From a bacterium (GTDB lineage Bacteria; Desulfobacterota; GWC2-55-46), in contig DAIDBB010000074.1 in the NCBI GenBank assembly GCA_027310325.1, positions 1 through 6,458 of the forward strand: DNA of 6,458 nt, written 5' to 3'. A program made the position numbers and the translations under genes. Within the stretch, counting starts at the first letter, position 1. Each line of letters starts with the position of its first letter. Under the pieces are notes generated by a model. The model made no database searches and was not told where the DNA came from. It worked only from the letters and a program-made list of their open reading frames with translations. This document shows positions 1 to 6,187 of this stretch, piece by piece.

Positions 1-254
1 TTCGTAAGGATATATCCGTCCGGGGCTATCAGCACTCCCGAACCCGCGCCCACCTGGCCCGGTACGCTTCTCTTCCCGACGGTAATGCCGACGACGGCGG
101 GACCGACGGCGTCCGCCACCTTCATGATCGCCCGCGAATACGCGTCAAGGAGCTCCACGTCCGACTTTTCCGTCTCGCTCACCTCGCAGCGCCCGGCCCC
201 GCTTTTCTCCCCGGCCTTGCCGCTATCGACGGCAAGCCCTCCTGTTTCAGCCAT
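1..254 (-). CDS. HtrA/DegP-like trypsin-type serine protease, N-terminal part (truncated by window edge)
   Basis: Only the first 84 codons are in the window; the gene runs off the left edge. The ATG at 254-252 is preceded on the minus strand by GGGAG at a 6-nt spacing, which supports this start. Residues 1-34 are hydrophilic and rich in Gly, Glu and Lys, with no signal peptide or membrane helix. From about residue 35 the sequence matches the start of S1C-family proteases: LLDAYSRAIMKVADAVGPAVVGI, in which the GPAVV stretch is typical, then GAGSGVLIAPDGYILT at 69-84, the beta-hairpin just before the catalytic His (usually TNxHV). The His, Asp and Ser and any PDZ domain lie outside the window, so activity cannot be judged. 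Family members degrade or chaperone misfolded proteins, usually in the periplasm. The missing export signal suggests a cytoplasmic member or one exported in another way. It is divergent from the cytochrome gene. Family call is fairly sure. Confidence 0.85.
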   Translation of the reverse strand, partial: MAETGGLAVDSGKAGEKSGAGRCEVSETEKSDVELLDAYSRAIMKVADAVGPAVVGITVGKRSVPGQVGAGSGVLIAPDGYILT

Positions 255-290
255 GCTCTACTCCCGCCTTATTTTAAAAACGTCCACTTA

Positions 291-302
291 CATTATATAC
301 CA
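291..302 (-). promoter_or_regulatory. Candidate promoter -10 region for the HtrA-like gene
   Basis: Read on the minus strand, this is TGGTATATAATG. It contains a perfect TATAAT at 297-292, and also TGGTATATA, which resembles an extended -10 element. It lies 37 nt upstream of the HtrA-like ATG. No good -35 hexamer is present at the usual distance, so the call rests on the -10 alone. Confidence 0.4.
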
Positions 303-465
303 AATTGATCGAGCAGGATGCGGAAAGACTCTCCTTTGAATTTTATCAATAAAATAAATATGTTATATTGATTTTTAAATCATGAGACGTTTTTCAACGA
401 TGAACCCTTCCAAAAACGCGCGATTCGCTTCCGATACCGGGCCTAATACGCGTTAAAATAAACGC
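303..465. other. Divergent intergenic region without a gene
   Basis: This is the body of the gap between the HtrA-like start and the cytochrome promoter. The part around 336-390 is AT-rich (runs such as AATAAAATAAATATG) and the rest is of average composition. I find no open frame with a credible start and ribosome binding site, no clear terminator, no tRNA-like structure and no repeat. It most likely holds upstream regulatory sequence for the two divergent genes. Confidence 0.5.
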
Positions 466-494
466 TTGACACATGTTGGGGGCGGAGATAATCA
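466..494 (+). promoter_or_regulatory. Candidate sigma-70-type promoter for the cytochrome gene
   Basis: A perfect TTGACA sits at 466-471. Two -10 candidates follow: TAATCA at 489-494 with the ideal 17-nt spacer, or GATAAT at 487-492 with a short 15-nt spacer. Transcription would begin near 500, giving a leader of roughly 30 nt before the ATG at 532. The perfect -35 box and the position make this one of the better promoter candidates in the window, although neither -10 is ideal. Confidence 0.5.
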
Positions 495-520
495 TGTAGG
501 AAATGTTCAAACTTACAACG

Positions 521-526
521 GGGAGG
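521..526 (+). promoter_or_regulatory. Ribosome binding site that fixes the cytochrome start
   Basis: GGGAGG lies 5 nt before the ATG at 532. It decides between this ATG and an upstream in-frame TTG at 466. The TTG is part of the likely -35 box, and starting there would bury the signal peptide 22 residues inside the protein. Confidence 0.75.
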
Positions 527-531
527 ATTTC

Positions 532-942
532 ATGAAAAAAACCATACTGTTGTCAGCGCTCCTGCTCCTTGCGGCCCCGGCGTGGGCAACCGACATGGAA
601 CTCAAGGGCATAATGAAAGACCTTGACGCGAAGACGCAGGCGATAGTCGACGGGATCAACAGGGGCGACTTCGAGGCCGTATGGAATAACGCAAAGAAGA
701 TATCAGATCACGAAGAGCCTTCGTTCACGGAGAAGGTAAGGATCCTCGGGTTTCTTCTTACCGACGCGAAAGACTTCAAATCCTTCGGGGACGTCGTCCA
801 TGACGAGGCCGAAAGGCTTGCGGATGCAGCGAAAAAAAGGGACTATGACGGGGCTATCGCCCACTTCGCGGCCATGCTCAAGGGGTGCGCCGGATGCCAC
901 GCCGGCTACAGAGAAAAGTTCGTAAAGTATTTTTACAGATGA
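532..942 (+). CDS. Secreted monohaem cytochrome c of the c'/c556 type
   Basis: The product is 136 residues. Residues 1-19 form a classical Sec signal peptide: MKK, a Leu/Ala-rich core and an A-W-A cleavage site, giving a mature protein starting TDMEL. The rest is mostly helix-forming and ends with a single haem-attachment motif CAGCH (C119, C122, H123) about 13 residues from the C-terminus. A C-terminal CxxCH on a roughly 120-residue all-helical chain is the layout of cytochrome c' and c556, which form four-helix bundles in the periplasm. H123 would be the proximal ligand. In c556 proteins a Met in the first helix is the sixth ligand, and M28 is a candidate here; in c' proteins that site is open and binds NO or CO. 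Which subtype this is cannot be settled from sequence alone. It seems to be a single-gene unit with its own promoter. A role in electron transfer or NO binding is inferred from the family. Confidence 0.85.
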   Translation: MKKTILLSALLLLAAPAWATDMELKGIMKDLDAKTQAIVDGINRGDFEAVWNNAKKISDHEEPSFTEKVRILGFLLTDAKDFKSFGDVVHDEAERLADAAKKRDYDGAIAHFAAMLKGCAGCHAGYREKFVKYFYR

Positions 943-993
943 AAGAAATGGCGCTTAGGAAAGGGACGACAGACGCATATCTGGTTTTAGTTT

Positions 994-1059
994 GCCGCTA
1001 AAAGCGGCTGGCGGGATTGGATCTTATCTGCCTGCGCCTGCGGCTCATGCGGCAATCCC
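994..1059. repeat. Intergenic inverted-repeat region between convergent genes
   Basis: Two inverted repeats lie in the 130-bp gap between the 3' ends of the cytochrome and CopD-like genes. The first is a perfect 6-bp stem, GCCGCT-AAA-AGCGGC, at 994-1008. The second is a 7-bp pair, GGGATTG at 1013-1019 with CAATCCC at 1053-1059, enclosing a GC-rich segment with CCTGCG repeated twice (1031-1036 and 1037-1042). The position between convergent genes suits a transcription end or a REP-like palindromic element, but no T-run follows either stem, so it is not a standard intrinsic terminator. Confidence 0.4.
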
Positions 1060-1072
1060 CCTGACGCCTTAC

Positions 1073-1558
1073 CTAACCTCTCAACATCACGCCCATAAGT
1101 ATTACGATGATTCCGCTGGTCAGGGCTACCATATGCAGTATGGCAAAGACCCTGCCTGCGCGCTTCGGCCCCTCTTCCAATTCGCAGCACGTCCCATTGC
1201 TTTCCGGCGAAAGCCTTCTCAATATTAAAGTGGCTGAGAAATAGATCGCGAACATTACGGCTACAGGTATCATCTTTATAAGAAAGATTCTGCCGTAAGA
1301 AGTGCCGAAAAATCCGAGGTCCGTAAGGCCCCTGTAGTACAGGTTAAAGGAGCCGGTAACCGCAAAAAGGACGATTGCGACCAGCACAAAACGCCTGACC
1401 CTATTCTGTATCGATGACATTATGGGGGTAGCGATTTTCCCTGGCTGAAAGCGCATTACGGGACCCAGGACGGTCATCGTAATGAGTATGGCGCCTAACC
1501 AGTAGACTGCCGATAGGATATGAATCAGCGTGGCGATCAGATGAACTTTATATAACAT
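1073..1558 (-). CDS. CopD-like four-helix integral membrane protein
   Basis: The product is 161 residues with four predicted membrane helices: about 5-33, 57-77, 89-112 and 136-158. The first helix carries H6 and H13 followed by AVYWLGAILI. A His one or two turns before a WxGG/WLGA-like motif is typical of CopD-type and HemJ-like small membrane proteins, where such histidines may bind haem or copper. After a polar loop, a basic NRVRRF stretch enters helix 2, which ends VTGSFNLYYRG, again CopD-like. A further His (H142) lies in helix 4. The loop between helices 3 and 4 contains C124 and C125. The ATG at 1558-1556 has GGAGG a few nt upstream. It lies downstream of and co-oriented with the two-component pair, after a 144-bp gap, so it could be read through from them or have its own promoter. 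The family is a cautious assignment: copper uptake or a haem-related membrane function are alternatives, and the substrate is unknown. Confidence 0.6.
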   Translation of the reverse strand: MLYKVHLIATLIHILSAVYWLGAILITMTVLGPVMRFQPGKIATPIMSSIQNRVRRFVLVAIVLFAVTGSFNLYYRGLTDLGFFGTSYGRIFLIKMIPVAVMFAIYFSATLILRRLSPESNGTCCELEEGPKRAGRVFAILHMVALTSGIIVILMGVMLRG

Positions 1559-1599
1559 TACCCTCCGACTCCGAGTTTGAAATCAATGGAACACCATCA

Positions 1600-1608
1600 A
1601 TTTTAACA
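1600..1608 (-). promoter_or_regulatory. Possible extended -10 promoter for the CopD-like gene
   Basis: On the minus strand the sequence reads TGTTAAAAT, fitting the extended -10 pattern TGn followed by TAAAAT (five of six to consensus). It lies 42 nt upstream of the ATG at 1558. No clear -35 box is present. It would allow expression independent of the upstream kinase and regulator genes. The call is weak. Confidence 0.25.
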
Positions 1609-1702
1609 TTCTCTGCCTGGAAAAACATGAGAAAAATCATACAGGATTATTTATCTTCCCCGTCGAACCGGATTTGGCGGTCAAGAAGATGAACGATAAG
1701 GT

Positions 1703-3085
1703 CTACAAGGCGGTCTTCTCGAGGGCCTGTTGCTTTCCGGCCATTTGGTTCCTTAAGTTATACTTCCTGATTTTCCTATCCAGCCTCGGAGGGGTAATGC
1801 CGAGGAGCGTGGCGGCCCTGCTCTTGTTCCAGCCGGTATGCTCCAGCGTCCTCTGGATGTGCTCCCTCTCAACGTCGTCGAGCGAGGAGGCCTTCCAGGC
1901 GTCTTGCCGCCCGGCCCCTCCCGCATCATGGGCGCCGGGGATATAGAGGTCAAGGAGCACGTCGCCCCTAGCAAGGAGGACGCCCCTCGTAATGACGTTC
2001 TCAAGCTCCCTGACGTTACCCGGCCATGGATAATTCATAAGCATGTCCATGACCCGGCCCGGCACCTTTCTGACGGACTTATGTAATTCCCTGTTGGCCT
2101 TTTCGAGGAGGTGGCTTGCAAGGAGCGGTATGTCCTCTTTCCGTTCCCTCAGCGGCGGGACACCGATGGTTATGACCTTGAGCCTGTAGTAAAGGTCTTC
2201 CCTGAAAAGGCCAATTGATGTCAGTTTCTGAAGGTCCTTGTTGGTCGCGGCTATGATTCGCACGTCCGTCTTTATCGTCTCGCTCCCGCCTACCCTCTCA
2301 AAGCTCCTCTCCTGCAAGACCCTCAGGAGCTTTACCTGAAGGGTAGGGCTCATCTCCCCTATCTCGTCAAGGAATACGGTCCCGCCGCTTGCCACCTCGA
2401 ACTTGCCTTCCTTCCTCGAGATCGCACCGGTAAAAGACCCCTTTTCGTGTCCGAATAGCTCGCTTTCGAGAAGGGTCTCGACGAGTGCGGAGCAGTTAAT
2501 CGCTATGAAGGGCTTATCCTTCTCCGGGCTATTATAGTGTATGGCCCTCGCGATAAGCTCCTTGCCGGTGCCGCTCTCGCCCTGGATAAGGACAGTCACC
2601 CTGCTCTGCGAGGCCACGCCGATGGTCTTGAAAATGTCTTCCATGGACCTCGATTTCCCTATGATGGTATCGACCTTGTACTCCCTGTAGACGTCGGCCA
2701 GAAGGTCCTTCAGGCGCAGGTGGAGCTGGATGTTCTGGAAGACCTGTTTAATCGATAGGTCCAGAGTGTCTAGGCTTATGGGCTTTGATATGTAGTCGAA
2801 GGCGCCTTTCTTGACCGCCTCCACCGTCGATTCCATGTCCTGAAAGGCCGTTACGACGATAACGTACGCGCCCTCGTTCATCTCCCTGATCCTTTCGAGG
2901 ACCTGAAGCCCGTACATGTCCGGAAGCCGGAGATCGAGTATTACAAGGTGAGGAGAAACCCTTTCGAAAGTCTTCAGCCCCTCCGAGCCGCTATTCGCCG
3001 CATATACGGTCATTTCAGGGCCCAGATGGAGCTCAAGCGTTTCGCATATCGACCTGTCGTCGTCTATTATGAGTATCTTTTTCAT
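1703..3085 (-). CDS. NtrC-family sigma-54-dependent response regulator
   Basis: The product is 460 residues with the full three-part layout. The receiver domain (about 1-120) has acidic residues D8-D10, phosphoacceptor D51 in ILDLRLPD, T79 and K101. The AAA+ domain (about 140-375) has Walker A GESGTGKE at 169-176, Walker B GGTVFLDEIGE at 234-244 (D240, E241), sensor I around ATN at 280-282, a likely arginine finger near R295/R301 in FREDLYYRL, and WPGNVREL at 354-361. A Fis-type helix-turn-helix lies at about 402-445 (NKSRAATLLGI, then RLDRKIRKYNL). The sigma-54 contact loop reads GSFTGA (216-221) instead of GAFTGA. Such proteins bind upstream DNA sites, oligomerise when phosphorylated and open sigma-54 promoters using ATP. 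The gene starts 20 bp after the stop of the histidine kinase gene, so the two form an operon and a cognate pair. I use the ATG at 3085, not an in-frame ATG at 3121, because AAGGA lies 8 nt before it and the receiver starts at once with MKKILIIDDD. Target genes are not evident. Confidence 0.93.
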   Translation of the reverse strand: MKKILIIDDDRSICETLELHLGPEMTVYAANSGSEGLKTFERVSPHLVILDLRLPDMYGLQVLERIREMNEGAYVIVVTAFQDMESTVEAVKKGAFDYISKPISLDTLDLSIKQVFQNIQLHLRLKDLLADVYREYKVDTIIGKSRSMEDIFKTIGVASQSRVTVLIQGESGTGKELIARAIHYNSPEKDKPFIAINCSALVETLLESELFGHEKGSFTGAISRKEGKFEVASGGTVFLDEIGEMSPTLQVKLLRVLQERSFERVGGSETIKTDVRIIAATNKDLQKLTSIGLFREDLYYRLKVITIGVPPLRERKEDIPLLASHLLEKANRELHKSVRKVPGRVMDMLMNYPWPGNVRELENVITRGVLLARGDVLLDLYIPGAHDAGGAGRQDAWKASSLDDVEREHIQRTLEHTGWNKSRAATLLGITPPRLDRKIRKYNLRNQMAGKQQALEKTAL

Positions 3086-3093
3086 GACTTCGT

Positions 3094-3098
3094 TCCTT
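3094..3098 (-). promoter_or_regulatory. Ribosome binding site that decides the regulator start
   Basis: On the minus strand AAGGA (part of AAAGGAA) lies 8 nt upstream of the ATG at 3085. The competing ATG at 3121 would overlap the end of the kinase gene by 16 nt and has no purine-rich site before it. Confidence 0.6.
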
Positions 3099-3105
3099 TG
3101 CGGGG

Positions 3106-3804
3106 CTACTTCTGTTTGCATGGGAGCCTGACCGTGACCCTTGTCCCCTTGCCCTTCTCGCTTTCTATATCTATCGTCCCGTTATGCCTCTCTATAAGCC
3201 TCCTTGAAAGCGTAAGGCCGAGCCCGGTCCCGTCAGGGCTTGTAGTAAAAAAGGGCTCAAAGACGCGGCTCAAGACCTCCTGCGTCATGCCCTTGCCGTT
3301 GTCCTCTACCGTGATCGATATCGTCCCGAGGTCAGCCGCGGCAGTTATATTGAGCCTGCCGCCCTTTTCCATGGCGTGGACGCTGTTTAAAAATATATTG
3401 AGCAGGGCCTGCTCCATCCTGCGCGCGTCAACCTCGACCATTGGAAGGCTATCGATCTTTTTAACCACCTGGATGTCTTTATCGGAGAGCTCCTTTTCAG
3501 CGAGAAGAAGGGCTGCATCCATTACGTCAGAGACGTTCTCTTTCGAAAACTCCGGAACAACGGGCCTGGAGATGTCTATTATGTCATTTACTATCCGCTC
3601 AAGGTGGTCAACGGCCCTCAGCGCGACCCTGAGGTGCTCCTGAAGGTTAGGGATCGAAACATCCTTGCCCGAACCGAGGGCTGACAAATCTCTTGAGAAG
3701 ACATGAAGGTTCATCTTTATCGAAGACAGAGGGTTCCTTATCTCATGCGCCACGGCGGCTATGAACTCATCGGTAAGGCCCTGTTTTTTCCTCTTCGCCG
3801 GCAT
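3106..3804 (-). CDS. Sensorless (soluble) histidine kinase, partner of the NtrC-type regulator
   Basis: The product is 232 residues and consists almost only of the kinase core. The dimerisation/phosphoacceptor domain (about 10-80) has the H-box AVAHEIRNPLSSIK with H20 as the likely phosphorylated residue. The ATP-binding domain (about 118-230) has the N-box around N136 and N140 (LLNIFLNSVHAM), G1 box EDNGKGM at 167-173, F-box FEPFFTT at 182-188 and G2 box GTGLGL at 192-197. There is no membrane helix, PAS, GAF or HAMP domain, so the protein should be cytoplasmic and must receive its signal from a partner protein. It resembles the NtrB type in its core and in its pairing with a sigma-54 activator. 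The ATG at 3804 has only a weak upstream AGG. The frame stays open for 12 more codons to a TAA at 3843-3841, without a standard start codon. It appears intact as a gene, but it may derive from a longer kinase that lost its sensor. Confidence 0.92.
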   Translation of the reverse strand: MPAKRKKQGLTDEFIAAVAHEIRNPLSSIKMNLHVFSRDLSALGSGKDVSIPNLQEHLRVALRAVDHLERIVNDIIDISRPVVPEFSKENVSDVMDAALLLAEKELSDKDIQVVKKIDSLPMVEVDARRMEQALLNIFLNSVHAMEKGGRLNITAAADLGTISITVEDNGKGMTQEVLSRVFEPFFTTSPDGTGLGLTLSRRLIERHNGTIDIESEKGKGTRVTVRLPCKQK

Positions 3805-3853
3805 ATCCAGCCTGTCGTTTTCTATTAATTTTTTAAACCCTTATGCTATTTAT

Positions 3854-3859
3854 ATTATA
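3854..3859 (-). promoter_or_regulatory. Candidate -10 box for the kinase-regulator operon
   Basis: A perfect TATAAT on the minus strand sits in a strongly AT-rich stretch (about 3838-3870), 49 nt upstream of the kinase ATG. An ATGACA hexamer (five of six to the -35 consensus) lies at 3885-3880, but its spacing of 20 nt is too long for a standard promoter. A sigma-70-type promoter here is likely, though the -35 is unsettled. Confidence 0.4.
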
Positions 3860-3880
3860 CTATATAATTTTCGGGAGCGT

Positions 3881-3896
3881 GTCATGACGGGGCCCC
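3881..3896. promoter_or_regulatory. Two abutting 8-bp palindromes in the divergent kinase/glyS promoter region
   Basis: GTCATGAC (3881-3888) is followed directly by GGGGCCCC (3889-3896). Each is a perfect palindrome. They lie about 20-40 bp upstream of the kinase -10 box and just upstream of the candidate glyS promoter, so a protein bound here could affect either direction. The identity of any binding protein is unknown, and chance cannot be excluded for palindromes this short. Confidence 0.3.
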
Positions 3897-3919
3897 ATTA
3901 ATGAACCGAGACAAATTGG

Positions 3920-3947
3920 TTGAAATTAATCGAAATTCTGATAAATT
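3920..3947 (+). promoter_or_regulatory. Candidate sigma-70-type promoter for glyS
   Basis: TTGAAA (3920-3925) is separated by 16 nt from TAAATT (3942-3947). Each hexamer is a fair match and the spacing is acceptable. Transcription would start near 3954, about 33 nt before the glyS ATG. Two GAAATT direct repeats 10 bp apart (3922-3927 and 3932-3937) fall inside it. Confidence 0.4.
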
Positions 3948-3986
3948 GTCTTCTCCGCCGAATTCAGCGCGGATTAAACCTGGAAC

Positions 3987-6167
3987 ATGTCAAAAGAACT
4001 TATTTTCGAGATAGGCACGGAGGAAATACCGGCCTCGTTCGTCCCAAGGGCGCTTGCGTCGCTAGATGGCCTTTTAAGGAAGGCGCTGGAAACCGAAAGG
4101 CTTTCCTTCAAAAATATCCGCACCATGGGCACCCCGCGCCGTCTTACGCTCATCATCGAGGACCTGTCGGACAAGCAGCCCGATAGCGTGCTGGAAGCGC
4201 GGGGGCCGCATAAAAGGGCCGCCTTTGACGAGGCCGGAAACCCCACCAACGCGCTCCTCGGCTTCGCCAAATCCCACGGGGTCGACCCCAAGGAAGTCAA
4301 GATAGTAAAGACCGAAAAGGGCGAATATGTTTACATCGAAAAAAAAGTAAAAGGCGGCAAAACGGCCGACATCCTGCCGGCCATCCTTAAAGAGGTCATC
4401 TCCAGGGACTTCTTCCCCAAGTCGATGCGCTGGGGTAACGGCGACGTATCATTCGCAAGGCCCGTCCACTGGATACTGGCCGTATACGGCGGCAAGACCG
4501 TAGGCTTCGAATGGGGCCATATCAAGAGCTCCTCTTTGACGTACGGCCACAGGTTCCTTCCGGGCGCAAAGTCCCGCAGGCCCATAAAGATAGGTAGCGC
4601 CGGTTCGTACCTTAAAAAACTCAAGGCGGCTTGCATAATCGTTGCCCCCGAGGAGAGAAAAAAAACGATAACCGACGGGCTTACGAAAGAGGCCCGAAAG
4701 GTAAAAGGGGAGGTCCTAAAGGATGAAGGGCTTCTTGAGGAGATAACGTACCTTGTCGAATACCCCGTGGTGCTAAGGGGGGCTTTTGACGCGGGGTTCC
4801 TGGGGCTGCCCAGGGACGTAATAGTAAACGCCATGAGGGAGCACCAGAGGTATTTCTCGGTCGTGGACGAAAGAGGCGAGCTCCTCCCGTACTTTCTTAC
4901 CGTCGCGAATATCAAGGCCGCCAAGATGGACGTAATAAGGAAGGGCAACGAGCGGGTCCTCAGGGCCCGCCTTAACGACGCCAAATTCTACTTCGAGAAG
5001 GACATAAAAAAGAGGCTCGTCGATAGGGTCTCGGACCTCAAGGGCGTCGTATTCCAGGCAAAACTCGGCACTTCCTATGAAAAGGTCGAAAGGTTCACGG
5101 CCCTGGCCCTCCAAATAGGCTATATGGCCGGCTTTTCACGTCCGCCAGAGGACGGGGAAGGGCCGGCGGACTTCTTAAGCGACAGATTAAATCCGGCTTC
5201 TTACGACGCGTCAACCGTTGACCCGGGGCTTTACTCGAAGCTCGTCCTCGGAAGGGCCTCGATGCTCTCAAAGGCCGACCTTACCTCAGGCATGGTCGGA
5301 GAGTTCCCGAAGCTCCAGGGCATAATGGGTTCTATCTATGCCCGGAGGAATAACGAGGTCCCGGCGGTGAGTGTTGCCATATACGAGCACTACCTTCCAC
5401 TATCGTCGGGCGGGGCGCTCCCGGCCTCGGTCCCCGGAGCGATAATAAGCGTCGCGGACAAGGTCGATACCATCACCGGCTGTTTCGGCGTGGGGCTCAT
5501 ACCGACGGGCGCGCAGGACCCCTATGCGCTCCGGCGCCAGGCCCTCGGGATAATCTCGATCATACTCGATAAAAACTTAAGACTCCCTATCGACTCGCTT
5601 ATAGACGAGAGCCTCAGGCTCCTTACCCCGAAGCTTACGAGGGACAAGAAAGAGGTACAGTCTGACGTGCTTGAGTTCTTCAGGGAGAGGCTTAGGAACA
5701 TGCTCCTTACCCAGGGCATCTCCTTTGACGCCATAGACGCGGTTCTTTCCGCGCCTTCATCGGACATCGTTGACGCGATAAGCCGGGCAAGGGCGCTTGA
5801 GGGATTCAAGAAGCACCCGTTCTGCGCGGACCTCGTGGTCGCCTTCAAGCGCGTTTCCAATATCCTGAAGGGCCATGACCTCGGCCATAGGGAACCGGAC
5901 CCAGCCCTTTTAAAGGAGCCGCAGGAAAAAGGGCTTTTTGATGCGGGTAGAGCCATCGCTCCCAGGATAGAGGCCTTCTGGAAGAGCGGAAACTATGAAG
6001 CCGTTTTTGAGACGCTTGCCTCGATAAAAGAAAAGATAGACGCGTTCTTCGACAAGGTCATGGTAATGGTCGAGGACGAAAGGCTTCGGACCAACAGGCT
6101 TCTACTCCTCAATTCGGTACGAAACCTCTACGTCATGATAGCGGACATCTCGAAACTCTCGGTCTAA
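3987..6167 (+). CDS. glyS: Glycyl-tRNA synthetase beta subunit
   Basis: The product is 726 residues, close to or slightly above the usual length of bacterial GlyS. The N-terminus, KELIFEIGTEEIPASFVP with TPRRLTL further on (about 48-54), is diagnostic of the family. Other family blocks are MRWGNGDVSFARPVHWI, TYGHRF, the MREHQRYF block (starting at 283), NDAKFYFEKD, and the HD-like core region SKADLTSGMVGEFPKLQGIMG (from 428) followed by ADKVDTITGCF and PTGAQDPYALRRQALG. The C-terminus (about 610-720) is a DALR-type anticodon-binding domain. GlyS works in the cytoplasm with the GlyQ alpha subunit, which holds the aminoacylation site, to charge tRNA-Gly. Residues about 383-414, rich in Pro, Asp and Gly, look like a linker insertion compared with the E. 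coli protein as I recall it. The start has only a poor ribosome binding site. Upstream lies the divergent kinase gene and not glyQ, which usually precedes glyS; downstream is the cupredoxin gene. No sign of damage is seen. Confidence 0.97.
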   Translation: MSKELIFEIGTEEIPASFVPRALASLDGLLRKALETERLSFKNIRTMGTPRRLTLIIEDLSDKQPDSVLEARGPHKRAAFDEAGNPTNALLGFAKSHGVDPKEVKIVKTEKGEYVYIEKKVKGGKTADILPAILKEVISRDFFPKSMRWGNGDVSFARPVHWILAVYGGKTVGFEWGHIKSSSLTYGHRFLPGAKSRRPIKIGSAGSYLKKLKAACIIVAPEERKKTITDGLTKEARKVKGEVLKDEGLLEEITYLVEYPVVLRGAFDAGFLGLPRDVIVNAMREHQRYFSVVDERGELLPYFLTVANIKAAKMDVIRKGNERVLRARLNDAKFYFEKDIKKRLVDRVSDLKGVVFQAKLGTSYEKVERFTALALQIGYMAGFSRPPEDGEGPADFLSDRLNPASYDASTVDPGLYSKLVLGRASMLSKADLTSGMVGEFPKLQGIMGSIYARRNNEVPAVSVAIYEHYLPLSSGGALPASVPGAIISVADKVDTITGCFGVGLIPTGAQDPYALRRQALGIISIILDKNLRLPIDSLIDESLRLLTPKLTRDKKEVQSDVLEFFRERLRNMLLTQGISFDAIDAVLSAPSSDIVDAISRARALEGFKKHPFCADLVVAFKRVSNILKGHDLGHREPDPALLKEPQEKGLFDAGRAIAPRIEAFWKSGNYEAVFETLASIKEKIDAFFDKVMVMVEDERLRTNRLLLLNSVRNLYVMIADISKLSV

Positions 6168-6187
6168 AAAGCCCCTCCCCTGCAGAT

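Noticed and set aside
466..531. TTG at 466 as an upstream in-frame start for the cytochrome gene
   Set aside because: It overlaps a perfect TTGACA -35 box, lacks a ribosome binding site, and would place the signal peptide 22 residues inside the protein.
994..1008. Intrinsic terminator at the GCCGCT-AAA-AGCGGC hairpin
   Set aside because: The stem is good, but neither strand has a run of T after it.
992..1228. Small plus-strand open frame overlapping the end of the CopD-like gene
   Set aside because: No ribosome binding site, antisense to a real gene for most of its length, and no protein-like features.
1582..1596. Sigma-54 -24/-12 promoter upstream of the CopD-like gene (TGGTGTTCCATTGAT on the minus strand)
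   Set aside because: The GG and the TTG are spaced one base short and the key GC of the -12 element is missing.
3086..3121. ATG at 3121 as the start of the sigma-54 regulator
   Set aside because: It overlaps the kinase gene, has no ribosome binding site, and adds 12 residues before a receiver domain that normally starts at MKKILIIDDD.
2948..3643. Long plus-strand open frame of 231 codons across the regulator/kinase junction
   Set aside because: It lies opposite two well-supported genes, its product is low-complexity (Ser/Leu-rich), and it has no recognisable domain.
4331..4984. Minus-strand open frame of 217 codons inside glyS
   Set aside because: It is antisense to the highly conserved glyS frame, has Ser/Leu-rich composition typical of a shadow frame, and shows no motif.
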